Assembly (NCBI GenBank): GCA_964561235.1 | Contig: CAZLOV010000013.1 | Span: 1-29,746, forward strand | Length of the DNA: 29,746 nt | Reading direction: 5' to 3' | Source of the DNA: JBCBSP01 sp964561235 | Lineage (GTDB): Bacteria; Pseudomonadota; Alphaproteobacteria; Caulobacterales; Maricaulaceae | Shown: piece by piece, positions 8,964 to 16,519 of the stretch | How positions within the stretch are numbered: position 1 is the first letter of the stretch | How the letters are laid out: every line of letters begins with the position of its first letter | Notes under the pieces: model-generated | What the model was told of the DNA's origin: nothing | Database searches by the model: none | The model's input: only the letters and a program-made list of their open reading frames with translations | Program-made: the position numbers and the translations under genes

Positions 8964-9593
8964 TCAGTCCGCGCTGGCGGCGATCCAGGCGGGACGGGCC
9001 TTGATCCGGTTCCAGTAGGCCTGGACCGCCTCCGGCGCGCCGTCGAACTGCTTTATCAGTTTGAGCAGATAAAGCATGTAGCCGACCGACACGTCGGCGG
9101 CGGTGAAGCGCCCGGCGGCGAGCCATTCGCGGCCGTCCGCCAGCCCCCTCTCGGCGATGCAGGCCAGCTGCTTGTCGACCTGCTCGCGCGCCCATGCGAG
9201 GAGCTGGGGGTTGCGATGCGCTTCGGGGAGCAGCGCGGCATGCGCGAGCGTGAGGTTGACGCTCATCGACATGGTCGCTTCGCCGAAGAACAGCCATTCG
9301 AGATAGCGGCCGTAATCAGCGTCTTCGGGCGCAACCGTGAACGGGTTCGGGCCCGCCTTGGCGACGATGTACTGAACCATGGCCAGGCTTTCGAGGATGA
9401 CCTCCTCGCCCGCCTTCATCGCCGGCACCTTCTGGAGCGGATTGATCGCCCGGTAGGCCTCTCCGCCGACATCGCCGCGGTCGAAGCTGACGCGCTCGAG
9501 CGTATAGGGCAGACCCATCTCCTCCAGCAGCCAGCGCGGGCGGACGGAGCGGGTCATCGGCGCGTGATAAAGGGTGATCGGCGGCAGGCTCAT
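8964..9593 (-). CDS. Glutathione S-transferase family protein
   Basis: A 209-residue cytosolic GST. The N-terminal thioredoxin fold (ITLYHAPMTRSVRPRWLLEEMGLPY) contains the cis-proline motif KVPAM at 55-59. Glu68-Ser69, in LESLAM, normally binds the gamma-glutamyl group of glutathione. An all-helical C-terminal domain follows, with FTAADVSVGYMLYLL as its N-capping box. The candidate catalytic residue is in APMTRS (a Ser or Thr, as in bacterial zeta/beta-like classes); it cannot be fixed without a structure. The gene stands alone, convergent to the hydrolase and 67 bp beyond the rho 3' end, so it may be read through from neither side. The substrate is unknown. Confidence 0.92.
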   Translation of the reverse strand: MSLPPITLYHAPMTRSVRPRWLLEEMGLPYTLERVSFDRGDVGGEAYRAINPLQKVPAMKAGEEVILESLAMVQYIVAKAGPNPFTVAPEDADYGRYLEWLFFGEATMSMSVNLTLAHAALLPEAHRNPQLLAWAREQVDKQLACIAERGLADGREWLAAGRFTAADVSVGYMLYLLKLIKQFDGAPEAVQAYWNRIKARPAWIAASAD

Positions 9594-9660
9594 GAAGCGT
9601 CCTTTCGTGCAAGACGCCCCTGTCTAGCCCGGCGCGGACCTGGCGGGAAGCCGCCTCCGG

Positions 9661-10989
9661 TCAGGTATTCATGGAGTCGAAGAACTCTGAATTCGTCTTC
9701 GTTTCCTTGAGCTTGCCCAGCAGGAATTCGATGGCGTCCTGGGGCCCCATCGGGTTGAGGATCCGGCGAAGGACATAGGTCTTCTGAAGGTCCGCGCGCG
9801 GCACCAGAAGCTCCTCCTTCCGCGTGCCGGATTTGAGAATGTCGATCGCCGGGAAGACGCGCTTGTCGGCGACTTTCCGGTCGAGAACGATCTCGGAATT
9901 GCCGGTGCCCTTGAACTCTTCGAAGATCACCTCGTCCATGCGCGAGCCCGTGTCGATGAGCGCAGTGGCGATGATGGACAGCGATCCGCCCTCCTCGATG
10001 TTCCGGGCGGCGCCGAAGAAGCGCTTGGGGCGCTGCAGGGCGTTGGCGTCAACGCCGCCGGTAAGCACCTTGCCGGAGCTTGGTACGACCGTGTTGTAGG
10101 CGCGGGCCAGGCGGGTGATCGAGTCGAGAAGGATGACGACGTCGCGGCCGTGCTCGACCAACCGCTTGGCTTTTTCAATAACCATTTCAGCCACTTGCAC
10201 GTGACGTGTCGCCGGTTCGTCGAAGGTTGAGGCGATCACCTCGCCCTTCACGGTGCGCTGCATGTCGGTGACCTCTTCCGGGCGCTCGTCGATCAGCAGC
10301 ACGATCAGGTAGCACTCGGGATGATTGGTCTCGATCGCATGAGCGATGTTCTGCAGCAGCACCGTCTTGCCGGTCCGCGGCGGAGCGACGATCAGACCGC
10401 GCTGGCCCTTACCGAGCGGCGCCACGATGTCGATCACACGGCCGGACCGATCCTTTTTCGTCGGATCGCCGAGCTCCATGTGGAAACGCTGATCCGGATA
10501 GAGCGGCGTCAGATTGTCGAAATGGACCTTGTGGCGCGCCTGGTCCGGCGCCTCGAAATTGATGGCGTTGACCTTGAGAAGCGCGAAATAGCGCTCCCCG
10601 TCGCGCGGGCTGCGGATTTCGCCCTCGACCGTGTCGCCGGTGCGCAGGCCGAATTTCCGGATCTGGCTCGGCGACACATAGATGTCGTCGGGACCCGCGA
10701 GATAGTTGGCTTCCGGAGACCGCAGAAAACCGAAACCGTCCTGCAGAACCTCAAGCGTTCCGCCGCCGTAGATTTCCGCGCCTTCCTCGGCGAGCGCCTT
10801 GAGGATGGCGAACATCATGCCCTGCTTGCGCAGCGAGGACGCGTTTTCGATGTCGAGCCGCTCGGCCAGCTCCAGGAGGTCGGCGGGCGACTTTTCCTTC
10901 AGCTCCTGAAGGGACATGCGCTGGCGCGGCCCGTCCGGGCGGTCAGACAGCTGGGTCTCTTCGATGGGGGTGTCGTCGGTATCGCTCAT
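9661..10989 (-). CDS. rho: Transcription termination factor Rho
   Basis: A hexameric RNA helicase that ends transcription at Rho-dependent sites. It has 442 residues. The first 24 residues are acidic and variable, then MSLQELKEKSPADLLELAERL starts the Rho_N domain. The RNA-binding OB fold carries DGFGFLR (84-90). The P-loop APPRTGKT is at 202-209 and the Walker B strand is VVILLDSITRLARAYN. The Q- and R-loop regions are intact (ALQRPKRFFGAARNIEEGGSL). Its C-terminus ends LLGKLKETKTNSEFFDSMNT, as usual. It lies downstream of hemJ with a 234-bp leader, which fits the known autoregulation of rho, although no specific structure was identified. Confidence 0.97.
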   Translation of the reverse strand: MSDTDDTPIEETQLSDRPDGPRQRMSLQELKEKSPADLLELAERLDIENASSLRKQGMMFAILKALAEEGAEIYGGGTLEVLQDGFGFLRSPEANYLAGPDDIYVSPSQIRKFGLRTGDTVEGEIRSPRDGERYFALLKVNAINFEAPDQARHKVHFDNLTPLYPDQRFHMELGDPTKKDRSGRVIDIVAPLGKGQRGLIVAPPRTGKTVLLQNIAHAIETNHPECYLIVLLIDERPEEVTDMQRTVKGEVIASTFDEPATRHVQVAEMVIEKAKRLVEHGRDVVILLDSITRLARAYNTVVPSSGKVLTGGVDANALQRPKRFFGAARNIEEGGSLSIIATALIDTGSRMDEVIFEEFKGTGNSEIVLDRKVADKRVFPAIDILKSGTRKEELLVPRADLQKTYVLRRILNPMGPQDAIEFLLGKLKETKTNSEFFDSMNT

Positions 10990-11223
10990 GGGGACCGTGA
11001 AAGAGGCGGATCATGGCGCGCAGCCGTCGGGCGGCGGAACGCGCGCGTGACCCGGGCTGGGCCATTCGGGGTTCAGCTTTCAGGTATCGCGCCGCTTCCC
11101 GAGGGCGCGGACGATGGGTTCGGCGGGGGGCCCGGGCGCGAGGAGCCGTGCGGCGCGCGCCGGCGGGCTGTCAGATCATCCTGTGCGGAGTCACGTGTTG
11201 GGTGACACAGCTTGGCCCAGCCG
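10990..11223 (-). promoter_or_regulatory. Long leader / promoter region upstream of rho
   Basis: 234 bp without a credible gene between hemJ and rho. It is GC-rich and contains GTCAC-N7-GTGAC (11190-11206), close to the hemJ end. There is no T-run beside it, so it is not an intrinsic terminator. No clean -35/-10 was recognised. The length fits an independent rho promoter with an untranslated leader, which is an inference from family knowledge of rho autoregulation. Confidence 0.45.
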
Positions 11224-11676
11224 TCAAGCGAAGGGCTTCACGACGGCGAGCAGAACGATCACGATCACGGCGATCGCCGGAACCTCGTTCATGATGCGCC
11301 AGAAACGCTCGGTGCGCGGGCGCTCGCCGGCGGCGAACTTCCGCGCAGAAGCCGCATAGAAGCCGTGCGCGCCGCTCAGCGCCAGCACCAGCAAAAGCTT
11401 GGCGTGGAACCAGCCCGCGGAGAACAAGTAATCCGCATTCGCAGCGATCATCAGAAGCGCAAACAGCCACATCGCGATCAGCGACGGCGTCAGGATGATG
11501 CGCAAAAGCCCGTGCTCCTGTTTCAGGAGCGCCGCCTCCAGCTCGCCGCCGGCGGATGCTGTGTGATGATAGACGAACAGGCGCGGCAGATAGAGCATTC
11601 CTGCCATCCAGAAGATGACGGAGATGATGTGGAACGCCTTGAGCCAGGTGTAATGCGCGCTCAGAAAGTCGATCAC
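11224..11676 (-). CDS. hemJ: Protoporphyrinogen IX oxidase HemJ
   Basis: A HemJ (UPF0093) integral membrane enzyme that oxidises protoporphyrinogen IX to protoporphyrin IX, the step before ferrochelatase. I start it at GTG 11676, which overlaps the hemH stop by 4 bp (GTGA) and gives 150 residues, the usual size. The open frame to 11733 would lie inside hemH. The N-terminal block IDFLSAHYTWLKAFHIISVI, FWMAGMLYLPRLFVYH carries the conserved histidines. Four hydrophobic segments can be seen: the N-terminal one, LLRIILTPSLIAMWLFALLMI, FHAKLLLVLALSGAHGFYA and VPAIAVIVIVLLAVV. Lys in AKLLL is also conserved. Coupling to hemH makes functional sense, and no hemG or hemY is in the window. Confidence 0.93.
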   Translation of the reverse strand: MIDFLSAHYTWLKAFHIISVIFWMAGMLYLPRLFVYHHTASAGGELEAALLKQEHGLLRIILTPSLIAMWLFALLMIAANADYLFSAGWFHAKLLLVLALSGAHGFYAASARKFAAGERPRTERFWRIMNEVPAIAVIVIVLLAVVKPFA

Positions 11677-12722
11677 GCCGCCTTCTCCGCTTTCGCCGCC
11701 AGGCAGGGGCATTTGCCGAAGGATTTCGGACACAGCCGCTCGCCCATCGGCGGTTTCAATCCCTTGTCGCCCTCAAGCGCCCCGATCGTCAATTTCGCCA
11801 GCGCGTCGATAAAGGCGGGATGATCGCCCAGCGCCGGAACGCGGTCATAACCCGGGGCGCCGTTTTCGTCAGCCACTTCGCGATACTCCTCGTCGAGTTC
11901 GACAAGGGTTTCGATATGCTCGGAGACAAAGGCGATCGGGGTCAGGAAGATGTGCTTTCCATCCTCGCAGGCGCGCAGGATCGCTTCATCCGTCGGCGGG
12001 CCGATCCATTTCAGCGGGCCCACGCGCGACTGGTAGCAGATCTCGAAATCCGGAAGGTCCGGCAGGCGCTTGGCGACGGCTGCAACGGTTTGCTCCACCT
12101 GCCATTGATAGGGATCGCCGCGCTTGACCGTCACCTCCGGGAGACCATGGGCCGAGTAGAGAATGCGGGCGTTTTCCGGTTGGCCGGCGGCTGTCCAGCT
12201 CTTGCGGATCAAGTCGGCATGCGCCTGCACGAAATCCGCTTCCATGGGATAGCAGCAGACCGTGCGTGCAGGCGGCCCGCCTGCGTCCTTCCACGCTTTC
12301 AATGACGAGGCTGTCGTCGTGGTGGAGAACTGCGGATAAAGCGGCAGCAGGACGATTTCATCCGGCGCATAGGCTTTGACCGCGTTGACCGCTTCTTCAA
12401 CGAAGGGGTGCCAGTAGCGCATCGCCATGAAAAGCCGGACCTCGTCGTCCGCAGGCAAACGCGCCTTCAGCGCCGCCGTCATCGCGGCCATCTGCTTTTC
12501 GGTCTCGGGCACGATGGGGGATCCGCCGCCCATCTTGGCGTAGTTCTCACTCGCCTCCGGCGTGCGAGTGGTCGAGATGAACCAGGCGAGAAACTCGCGG
12601 ATCGGCCCGGGGGCGCCGATGATCGCGGGATCGCGAAACAGATTGCGCAGGAAAGGCTTCACGCTCTCCTGCCCGTCAGGACCGCCCAGATTGAACAGTA
12701 CGACGGCGATTTTGCGCGCCAT
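11673..12722 (-). CDS. hemH: Ferrochelatase, probable [2Fe-2S] type
   Basis: Inserts Fe2+ into protoporphyrin IX to make haem. It has 349 residues. The active-site histidine is His192 in YSAHGLP. The block CYQSRVGPLKWIGPPTDEAI follows at 229-248, with IAFVSEHIETLVELDEEY at 263-280 carrying the metal-site Glu268. The C-terminus has C331-X6-C338-X-C340, and an internal Cys156-Cys157 pair sits in TVCCYP. This spacing matches the cysteines that bind a [2Fe-2S] cluster in Caulobacter and mycobacterial ferrochelatases, so a cluster is likely here. It is 29 bp downstream of hemE and overlaps hemJ. ATG 12722 is the family start (ARKIAVVLFNLGGPD). Confidence 0.96.
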   Translation of the reverse strand: MARKIAVVLFNLGGPDGQESVKPFLRNLFRDPAIIGAPGPIREFLAWFISTTRTPEASENYAKMGGGSPIVPETEKQMAAMTAALKARLPADDEVRLFMAMRYWHPFVEEAVNAVKAYAPDEIVLLPLYPQFSTTTTASSLKAWKDAGGPPARTVCCYPMEADFVQAHADLIRKSWTAAGQPENARILYSAHGLPEVTVKRGDPYQWQVEQTVAAVAKRLPDLPDFEICYQSRVGPLKWIGPPTDEAILRACEDGKHIFLTPIAFVSEHIETLVELDEEYREVADENGAPGYDRVPALGDHPAFIDALAKLTIGALEGDKGLKPPMGERLCPKSFGKCPCLAAKAEKAA

Positions 12723-12751
12723 GGGCGGAGATCCTCGATTTCAGCGAGTGT

Positions 12752-13807
12752 TCAGCGCGGCCGCCGGAGTTCCGCCAGAAGCCGTTCGACGTGCGCCACA
12801 GGAACATCAGGCGTGATCCCGTGACCAAGGTTGAAGACATAGGGCCGCCCGGCCCATGCGTCGAGCAACCGCGCGATCTCCGATTCCAGCGCCTGCCCGC
12901 CGGCAAGCAGGGCGGCGGCGTCGAGCTGGCCCTGAACCGGCATCTCTTCGGGCAGAACCGAACGCGCCCAGGCCGGATCAACGCCCTGGTCGAGCGCCAC
13001 AGCATCCACACCGGTTTCCGCCGCGTATCGCGGCAGCTGGGACCCCGCCCCGCGCGCAAACCCGATGACCGGAACGCTCACACCGGCGGCCCGGAGCTTT
13101 TCGACGATCAACCGGGTCGGCCTGATGACGGCGCGCTCGAAGAGCGGATTTGGAAGCCCGTCCGCCCAGCTGTCGAACAGTTTCAGCGCCTGCGCGCCGG
13201 ACCGGGCCTGCATGGCGAGATAGCGCGCCGTTGCTTCCGCCAGCACGTCCATCAGCGCATCGAAACGGCCGGGATCGCGCCAGGCCGCAGCCCGGGCCGC
13301 CATGCGGTCCTTGGAGCCTGCGCCCTCGATCATGTAGGTGGCGACCGTCCAGGGCGAGCCGGCGAAACCGATCAGCGCCGTTTCCGGTCCGAGTTCCGCC
13401 CGGACCCGGGCGACCGTCTCGCCCACCGGCGCAAGGACGCGCTCCGAGCCTTCGACGTCCAGCGCATCGATCGTCTCCAGATCGAGCGGCTCCAGCTTGG
13501 GGCCCTCGCCGGGTTCGAACCAGGTCTTCTGGCCCAGCCCATACGGGATCAGCAGGATATCGGCGAACAAGATCGCCGCATCGAAACCGAAGCGGCGAAT
13601 CGGCTGCAGCGTGACTTCGCTGGCTGCGTCCGGATTGAGACAGAAGGAGATGAAATCGGGCTGGGTCGCGCGCACCGCGCGATATTCCTCAAGATACCGT
13701 CCCGCCTGGCGCATCAGCCAGACCGGGGGCGGGCTGACCGCCTCGCCTGAAAGCGCGCGAAGGAACGCGCTTTGGCGTCCTGAAGAGATGTCGGGTGAAA
13801 GGCTCAT
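12752..13807 (-). CDS. hemE: Uroporphyrinogen decarboxylase HemE
   Basis: Converts uroporphyrinogen III to coproporphyrinogen III. It has 351 residues. The signature PVWLMRQAGRYLEEY is at 28-42 (Arg33 and Arg37 bind the substrate carboxylates). ILFADILLIPYGLGQ follows, with catalytic Asp83, then IGFAGSPWTVATYMIEG, and FNLGHGI near the C-terminus. The gene starts at ATG 13807 right at the edge of the large non-coding gap. In Caulobacter and Rickettsia hemE borders the replication origin, and the same layout is seen here. It heads the hemE-hemH-hemJ group, transcribed away from the gap. Confidence 0.97.
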   Translation of the reverse strand: MSLSPDISSGRQSAFLRALSGEAVSPPPVWLMRQAGRYLEEYRAVRATQPDFISFCLNPDAASEVTLQPIRRFGFDAAILFADILLIPYGLGQKTWFEPGEGPKLEPLDLETIDALDVEGSERVLAPVGETVARVRAELGPETALIGFAGSPWTVATYMIEGAGSKDRMAARAAAWRDPGRFDALMDVLAEATARYLAMQARSGAQALKLFDSWADGLPNPLFERAVIRPTRLIVEKLRAAGVSVPVIGFARGAGSQLPRYAAETGVDAVALDQGVDPAWARSVLPEEMPVQGQLDAAALLAGGQALESEIARLLDAWAGRPYVFNLGHGITPDVPVAHVERLLAELRRPR

Positions 13808-13921
13808 GCCGGTTTGTCCGCAAGCCCACTTTCTGGAATCCCGAAAGGGAAAAGAGGAGGTGGATCGGTGGAGGGAGCGTCAACTTCGTGGAAAAACGGT
13901 GATAGACCACGCCGCTCCCCG

Positions 13922-13941
13922 TTTTCCACCCCTTTGGAAAA
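13922..13941. repeat. Inverted repeat of DnaA-box-like cores in oriC
   Basis: TTTTCCA (13922-13928) and TGGAAAA (13935-13941) form a perfect 7-bp inverted repeat with a 6-bp spacer. GTGGAAAAACGG at 13888-13899 also pairs, with one bulged A, with CCGTTTTCCAC at 13919-13929. Clustered TGGAAAA words in opposite orientations suit weak DnaA binding sites. Confidence 0.7.
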
Positions 13942-14125
13942 TCCTCGGCGCCCGTGGATGAACATCCGCCGGATCGCGTGGATAATCTCCGCCCGCGCCC
14001 TGATGCGCGCATAGAGCCGGGAAATCGCCCGGACGCGGCGCTGTGGAGAGGCGCCGGCGCTACCTGGTCATCCCACAGATTGCCCCTGCAGACCTGTGGA
14101 CGTGGCCACGGCGGTGGAACAGGGC

Positions 14126-14142
14126 GGAGAATGCGGGCGCCG
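14126..14142. repeat. 17-bp inverted repeat, left arm (candidate oriC)
   Basis: GGAGAATGCGGGCGCCG is the exact reverse complement of 14204-14220, with 61 bp between the arms. The left arm runs into an 18-bp perfect palindrome, GCGGGCGCCGGCGCCCGC at 14133-14150, so two alternative foldings are possible. Confidence 0.9.
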
Positions 14143-14203
14143 GCGCCCGCGCACTTGCAACACCGGGAAAACTCGTCGAGTTGTTCACAGCAAGACCGGG
14201 AAA

Positions 14204-14220
14204 CGGCGCCCGCATTCTCC
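14204..14220. repeat. 17-bp inverted repeat, right arm (candidate oriC)
   Basis: CGGCGCCCGCATTCTCC pairs perfectly with 14126-14142. Its outer end overlaps the DnaA-box-like word at 14215-14223. The enclosed 61 bp contain TTGTTCACA (14181-14189) and two ACCGGGAAA words (14162 and 14195). Confidence 0.9.
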
Positions 14221-14250
14221 ACGGCGCTCCCGCTTGCAAAGGCGATCGCC

Positions 14251-15087
14251 ATGGCCGAGACCCAGGACGCCAGCGTCCAGTTCCACGCGCACATGATCTC
14301 AGATTCAACCGGCGAGACGCTGATGGCGGTGTTGCGCGCCTGCGCGGCGCAGTTCGAGCGCGCCCAGCCCATCGAGCACCTGTTTGCGCTCGTGCGTTCG
14401 CCCAAGCAGCTCGAGCGCGCGCTTGAGCATGTGCACTCGTATCCGGGCATCGTTCTCTACACGATGGTCAATCCGGACCTTCGCCGCCGGCTGGAGGAGC
14501 GCTGCGCCGAGCTTGGCGCGCCGGCGATCGCCATCCTCGATCCGGTGCTGGCCACGTTCTCCGCTTATCTCGGCGCGCCCATGCTCGGCCGTGCGGGCGC
14601 GCAGCGCGCGCTGGACGCGGAGTACTACCGGCGCATCGAGGCGATGAACTATTCCATGGCGCACGACGATGGCCAGGGCGACGATCTGGGCGGGGCGGAG
14701 GTGATCCTGCTCGGCATCAGCCGGACGTCCAAGACGCCGACCTCGATCTATCTGGGGCATCGCGGCATCAGAACCGCCAACATCCCGATCGTGCCGGACG
14801 GCCCGCTCCCGCCAGAGCTCTTCACATTGAAGAAGCCGCTGATTGTCGGCCTCACCGCGTCGCCCGAACGGATCATCCAGATCCGCCGCAACCGCCTGCT
14901 CAATCTGCGCGAGGAGCGCTCGACGGATTACGTCGACGAGGAAGCGGTGAAGGAGGAGGTCATCTTCGCCAAGCGCCTCTATGCGCGGCACGGCTGGCCG
15001 AGCATCGACGTGACCCGGCGCTCGATCGAGGAGACGGCGGCGAAGGTGATCAATCTCCTCACCGAGCATCGCGGCGTCGAACCATGA
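14251..15087 (+). CDS. Pyruvate, phosphate dikinase regulatory protein (PPSR / DUF299)
   Basis: A bifunctional kinase/pyrophosphorylase of the DUF299 family, which switches pyruvate phosphate dikinase or PEP synthase by ADP-dependent phosphorylation and Pi-dependent dephosphorylation. It has 278 residues from ATG 14251, preceded by AAAGG. The N-terminal HMISDSTGETLMAVLRA is the family block, the P-loop GISRTSKT is at 155-162, and ASPERIIQIRRNRL is in the C-terminal half. The frame is open upstream to 13954, but that part is origin-like DNA and not family sequence. The dikinase itself is not in the window. The 3' end overlaps maf (ATGA). The homologue borders the Caulobacter origin. Confidence 0.95.
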   Translation: MAETQDASVQFHAHMISDSTGETLMAVLRACAAQFERAQPIEHLFALVRSPKQLERALEHVHSYPGIVLYTMVNPDLRRRLEERCAELGAPAIAILDPVLATFSAYLGAPMLGRAGAQRALDAEYYRRIEAMNYSMAHDDGQGDDLGGAEVILLGISRTSKTPTSIYLGHRGIRTANIPIVPDGPLPPELFTLKKPLIVGLTASPERIIQIRRNRLLNLREERSTDYVDEEAVKEEVIFAKRLYARHGWPSIDVTRRSIEETAAKVINLLTEHRGVEP

Positions 15088-15674
15088 GCGCAACGCCGGT
15101 CATCCTCGCCTCGGGCTCGGCCTCGCGCCGTGCGATCCTGGAAGGCGCCGGCGTGGCGTTCGAGATCGACCCCTCCGATGTCGACGAAGCTGCTGTGAAG
15201 GCGCATTTCAGCGGAACGCCCGCCGAGCTTGCGGCCCGGCTCGCCGATGACAAGGCGCTTGCGGTCTCACGGCGCCGGTCCGGATGGGTGATCGGCTCCG
15301 ATCAGGTGATGGAATTCAACGGCGAAGCCTTCGACAAGCCGAGGGACGCCAAGGAGGCCCGCCAGCGCCTGATGCTGGTGCGCGGCGCCCCGCACCACCT
15401 CCGCGGCGCGGTGAGCGTGGCGCGCGACGGGGACATCGTCTGGCGCCATGCCGAGACTTCAACGCTCTACATGCGCGATTTCTCCGACGCTTTCCTTGAA
15501 AGCTATCTCGCCCGCGCCGGCGGCGTTCTGACCTCGACGGTCGGCGCCTACGCCTTCGAGGGTCTCGGCGCACAATTGTTCGAGCGGGTGGATGGCGATT
15601 TCTACTCGGTTCTGGGCCTGCCGCTCCTGCCGCTGCTCGCCTTCTTCCGGGAACAGGGCGTCCTGGAGAGATGA
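15084..15674 (+). CDS. Maf-family nucleoside triphosphate pyrophosphatase
   Basis: A 196-residue Maf/YceF-like house-cleaning enzyme that hydrolyses non-canonical or modified nucleotides. The N-terminal VILASGSASRRAIL matches the phosphate-binding Maf motif. VIGSDQVMEFNGEAFDKP holds the catalytic aspartate region. YAFEGLGAQLFERVDGDFYSVLGLPLLPLL is the conserved C-terminal block. The GSDQ form resembles the YceF (m7GTP) branch rather than the dTTP/UTP branch, but substrate choice is an inference. It overlaps both its neighbours by 4 bp (ATGA at 15084 and 15671), so PPSR, maf and aroE are translationally linked. Confidence 0.93.
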   Translation: MSATPVILASGSASRRAILEGAGVAFEIDPSDVDEAAVKAHFSGTPAELAARLADDKALAVSRRRSGWVIGSDQVMEFNGEAFDKPRDAKEARQRLMLVRGAPHHLRGAVSVARDGDIVWRHAETSTLYMRDFSDAFLESYLARAGGVLTSTVGAYAFEGLGAQLFERVDGDFYSVLGLPLLPLLAFFREQGVLER

Positions 15675-16516
15675 CCGGGGCGGCCTTTCGCGGCGCGCTG
15701 CCTCTTGCGGGCGTGATCGGCTGGCCGGTCGCGCACTCGCTGTCGCCGGCGATGATGACGCGCTGGCTTGAGGAATCCGGCCGGCCCGGCACGTATGCAG
15801 CCTTTCCTGTGAAGCCTGAAGACGCGGCGCGCGTGATGGCGCTCCTGCCTGCGCTCGGCGTTGCGGGAGCCAATGTCACGGCCCCCCACAAACGCGCCGC
15901 GCTGGCCGCCGCTGATGACGCCTCACCGTCGGCGCGGCGGCTGGGGGCGGCCAATCTGCTCACCGTCGACGGAGGCGGGATGTGGGCGCACAACACGGAT
16001 CTCGAAGGCGTCACCGCCGCCATCCGCCGGGCGCAGCCGGGCGGGCTGAAAGGACCTGCCGTGCTGATCGGCGCGGGCGGGGCTGCAGGCGCGGCGCTTG
16101 CGGCCTTCGCGGATCTGGGCGCGCCGGAGATCCGGATCGTCAACCGCACGCCGGACAACGCTCGGAAACTGGCCGAAGCCCTGGACATCGAGGCGCGCAT
16201 CGACGTCCCCGACCGGATTGCCCGCGCCCTTGACGACGCCGTGGTCGTGGTCAACGCCAGCGCGGCGGCGCCGGACGCCCCGCCGGATCTCTCCATGACC
16301 GCTGCTGGCGCTGCGGTTGTTGAAATGACTTATGCGCCGCTGCGCACGCCGTGGATCGAGGCCGCCGAGCATGCCGGCCGGACGACCGTGGACGGCCTTG
16401 AGATGCTGCTCGCGCAGGCCCGGCCGAGTTTCGAATTGCTGTTCGGCGCGCCACCCCCGGCCGAGATCGACATGGGCGCCTATCTGCGCGGCGTGCAGCG
16501 CGCGCGGGAGGGCTGA
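15671..16516 (+). CDS. aroE: Shikimate dehydrogenase (NADP+)
   Basis: Reduces 3-dehydroshikimate to shikimate in aromatic amino acid synthesis. It has 281 residues. The substrate site is VIGWPVAHSLSPAM at 15-28. NVTAPHK at 68-74 has the catalytic Lys74, and NTD at 108-110 has the paired Asp110. The NADP-binding glycine loop GAGGAAG is at 134-140, followed by VNRTPDNARKLAE, where the NRT form suits NADP. Conserved C-terminal TVDGLEMLLAQARPSFELLFG is present. It starts in the maf stop and is followed after 3 bp by coaE. Confidence 0.95.
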   Translation: MTGAAFRGALPLAGVIGWPVAHSLSPAMMTRWLEESGRPGTYAAFPVKPEDAARVMALLPALGVAGANVTAPHKRAALAAADDASPSARRLGAANLLTVDGGGMWAHNTDLEGVTAAIRRAQPGGLKGPAVLIGAGGAAGAALAAFADLGAPEIRIVNRTPDNARKLAEALDIEARIDVPDRIARALDDAVVVVNASAAAPDAPPDLSMTAAGAAVVEMTYAPLRTPWIEAAEHAGRTTVDGLEMLLAQARPSFELLFGAPPPAEIDMGAYLRGVQRAREG

Positions 16517-16519
16517 GCG

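Larger units (their letters stand above)
13808..14250. other. Candidate chromosomal replication origin (oriC) between hemE and PPSR
   Basis: A 443-bp non-coding gap flanked by hemE (leftward) and the DUF299/PPSR gene (rightward), the arrangement at the mapped Caulobacter origin. DnaA-box-like 9-mers (related to TGTGGATAA, one or more mismatches) are at 13887 (CGTGGAAAA), 13921 (reverse, GTGGAAAAC), 13953 (CGTGGATGA), 13977 (CGTGGATAA), 14042 (TGTGGAGAG), 14095 (TGTGGACGT), 14181 (reverse, TGTGAACAA) and 14215 (reverse, CGTGGAGAA). AT-richer patches at 13830-13945 could be the unwinding part. It contains one GANTC site (13836-13840) and no TTAA word, so no standard full CtrA site. Coding sequence in this gap is not credible. 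The name rests on synteny and box density, and function is inferred. Confidence 0.82.

Noticed and set aside
10192..10210. parS-like CACGTG core inside rho
   Set aside because: Only the central six bases match and the flanks do not form the palindrome.
11187..11202. Third parS site before rho
   Set aside because: The TCACGTG core is present, but the outer bases do not match TGTT...AACA on either side.
13954..14250. N-terminal extension of PPSR, or a separate gene, in the origin gap
   Set aside because: The open frame continues upstream, but the sequence is origin-like with repeats and DnaA-type words. Family likeness begins at ATG 14251.
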